64,000 bases of DNA, taken from assembly GCA_963806145.1 (NCBI GenBank), contig CAWDXD010000048.1, positions 62,001 to 126,000 of the forward strand, written 5' to 3'. The notes under the pieces were generated by a model that made no database searches, was not told the DNA's origin, and saw nothing but the letters and a program-made list of their open reading frames with translations. This DNA is from DASXKD01 sp963806145. Lineage in GTDB: Bacteria; Actinomycetota; Actinomycetes; Streptosporangiales; Streptosporangiaceae. Shown in pieces: positions 63,079-64,000 of this stretch (its first letter is position 1; the number at the start of each line of letters is the position of its first letter). The translations under genes and the position numbers were made by a program.

Positions 63079-63407
63079 CAGTCTTCCTCCACCTTTGCCA
63101 GCCGCTCCTGAGCCTGCCGCACGGCCCGGCCGAATCCTCGCGGGTCCGACTGAGCTTCCGGCGCGACTGCCGCAACCACGAACACCTTCCCGACCTGCCG
63201 GTACAGCGCCCGGTAGGCGCTACGCCCAGCCCTGGGCCGAAGTTCCCGTAATCCCTGGGCACCGCGCACCGCACTGGTGTGCGGGTAGCCAAGCAGCGGA
63301 CCATAGGCGCCGAGTTCGGCGTCGGCGTTGATCAGGGCAGCCCGCTCTGCCTTTGGCAGTGCGGTCCGTTCCTGCTCAGCTTCTGGCAGGTACGCGACAA
63401 CCCGCAT
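63078..63407 (-). CDS. HigB/RelE-type toxin (phage Gp49-like)
   Basis: A 109-residue protein from ATG 63407. The RelE-like fold is seen in ERTALPKAERAALINADAEL, GAQGLRELRPRAGRSAYRAL and YRQVGKVFVVAAVAPEAQ. Toxin-first order and the downstream XRE antitoxin fit a HigBA module that cuts ribosome-bound mRNA. A GTG three codons upstream is an alternative start. Confidence 0.88.
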   Translation of the reverse strand: MRVVAYLPEAEQERTALPKAERAALINADAELGAYGPLLGYPHTSAVRGAQGLRELRPRAGRSAYRALYRQVGKVFVVAAVAPEAQSDPRGFGRAVRQAQERLAKVEED

Positions 63408-63421
63408 GAGTCTCACTCACC

Positions 63422-63437
63422 ATAACATGCTTGTTAT
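63422..63437. promoter_or_regulatory. Palindromic operator of the HigBA pair
   Basis: ATAACATGCTTGTTAT has 6-bp arms ATAACA/TGTTAT around TGCT. It lies 15-30 bases upstream of the toxin start, is A/T-rich in this GC-rich DNA, and should bind the XRE antitoxin. It probably overlaps the promoter. Confidence 0.75.
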
Positions 63438-63462
63438 AGGTAATCGCCGACGCGCAGACGAG

Positions 63463-63684
63463 TCATGGACACTCGCTGCTCACGGCAAGACCGCTCGCGA
63501 TCGACATCGCGCTGGACCGGATGAACTCTGACAGCGAGACACCGCGTGCCCTTGCCGTTTCGGAGAGCATGTCACGCTCACGCGGCAGGAGGCGGACGTT
63601 TCTAGGGTCTGGCGACCGTGCCCGGGCCGGGTGTGTCCGGCCCGGATGGGTGCCGGTTAACGGCGGGGCGGCAGTGGCGGTCAA
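63463..63684 (-). CDS. Ribbon-helix-helix-like small protein
   Basis: A 73-residue frame, possibly starting at TTG 63684 or later. NVRLLPRERDMLSETARARG followed by VSLSEFIRSSAMSIASGLA resembles RHH antitoxin or mobilisation proteins (CopG/DUF1778-like). The first 25 residues are Pro-rich and may not be translated. Located just upstream of HigBA, it may be an orphan antitoxin. No clear ribosome binding site. Confidence 0.5.
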   Translation of the reverse strand: MTATAAPPLTGTHPGRTHPARARSPDPRNVRLLPRERDMLSETARARGVSLSEFIRSSAMSIASGLAVSSECP

Positions 63685-63817
63685 ATGGGGACGGGACGGT
63701 TCCTGGCACGACGTAACGTTGGGTATCTGCCCGGATCACGACCGAGGCTGCTGCGGCGGGTGGCCGGCTCGCTTCTGGTCTCGATGACCTGGCTGCTGAA
63801 GTCGTCGGTGCCTTCTT

Positions 63818-64000
63818 TTATCTGCTCACCGATGGCGGTCCCGTGGAGCCGCGCTCGCGCAGGTGCGGTGGCTGGACGGTGCGGCGGCGGTAGGGCTTTC
63901 GCTCGATAGCCGCGAGGACGAGCCGGACGGCGGCGCGGACGATTCGGTCGACATTCCAGTCCATCGTGGTGAGCGCCGGTGTCAGCAGCGCGGACATCGG
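63818..64000 (-). CDS. LacI family transcriptional regulator, C-terminal end (5' part outside window)
   Basis: The minus frame enters from the window edge and ends at TAA 63818-63820 after 60 codons. It reads PALTTMDWNVDRIVRAAVRL and, near the end, LRERGSTGPP, the last strand-helix and the RGST motif at the end of LacI/GalR-family proteins. The HTH and most of the ligand domain are outside. Confidence 0.75.
   Translation of the reverse strand, partial: PMSALLTPALTTMDWNVDRIVRAAVRLVLAAIERKPYRRRTVQPPHLRERGSTGPPSVSR

Noticed and set aside
1..64000. tRNA, rRNA, CRISPR arrays, insertion sequences, prophage or integrase
   Set aside because: Looked for T-loop sequences, regularly spaced repeats, transposase DDE motifs and terminal inverted repeats; none was convincing.

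Overview
The window is high-GC DNA from an actinomycete (Actinomycetota). Supporting evidence includes G/C-rich third codon positions, GTG starts, paired GAF-ANTAR regulators, two SARP/AfsR-type BTAD regulators, DUF3040, a mycothiol-type DinB/MDMPI protein, GAP-family membrane proteins and a full-length LuxR-type LAL regulator. The genus cannot be fixed from sequence alone. No rRNA, tRNA, CRISPR array, integrase or insertion sequence was recognised.

Layout. 1-5 kb: truncated flavin oxidase, large BTAD-ATPase regulator, and a response-regulator protein that has lost its catalytic core. 5-12 kb: two different membrane desaturases, an STAS anti-anti-sigma factor, a frameshifted LPG-synthase-type membrane protein and two GAF-ANTAR antiterminators, suggesting a lipid/stress block. 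12-20 kb: type B carboxylesterase, muconolactone isomerase-like protein plus SDR, aquaporin, arylsulfatase and a large membrane protein. 20-31 kb: DUF2252, two convergent GAP-family proteins, isochorismate synthase, DUF3040, a channel-like membrane protein, cNMP-binding/thioredoxin-reductase fusion, AlkA, OsmC/Ohr and a CBS pair: redox, repair and stress functions. 31-38 kb: a compact LUD / F420-type NADP oxidoreductase / luciferase-like monooxygenase operon divergent from its probable TetR regulator, then a VIT-type remnant and an aldo-keto reductase remnant around a second TetR with clear twin operators, tautomerase, SDR and alpha/beta hydrolase. 38-42 kb: frameshifted LuxR-family LAL regulator and an intact aldo-keto reductase. 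42-48.5 kb: an alpha-galactoside locus (secreted GH27, DeoR regulator, lipoprotein binding protein, two permeases; no ATPase). 48.5-55 kb: NfeD/SPFH membrane pair, YceI, TetR plus DHA2 efflux pump, ArsR plus two SRPBCC genes (the second gutted), GNAT. 55-60 kb: second BTAD-ATPase regulator, conserved small proteins and a decayed lantibiotic dehydratase C-terminus. 60-64 kb: two DinB-like proteins, acetamidase/formamidase, a HigBA-type toxin-antitoxin pair with palindromic operator, a ribbon-helix-helix-like protein and the C-terminus of a LacI regulator.

The most unusual signal is recurrent gene decay of one particular kind. At least four genes keep their start (three with good ribosome binding sites) and their authentic C-terminal codons, but have lost the middle, and all four junctions are in frame (response regulator-thioredoxin reductase, VIT-like, aldo-keto reductase, SRPBCC). 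C-terminal-only remnants (lantibiotic dehydratase, alpha/beta hydrolase, a secreted-protein tail) and single-base frameshifts in two otherwise complete genes add to this. Whether it reflects biology or assembly should be settled first.
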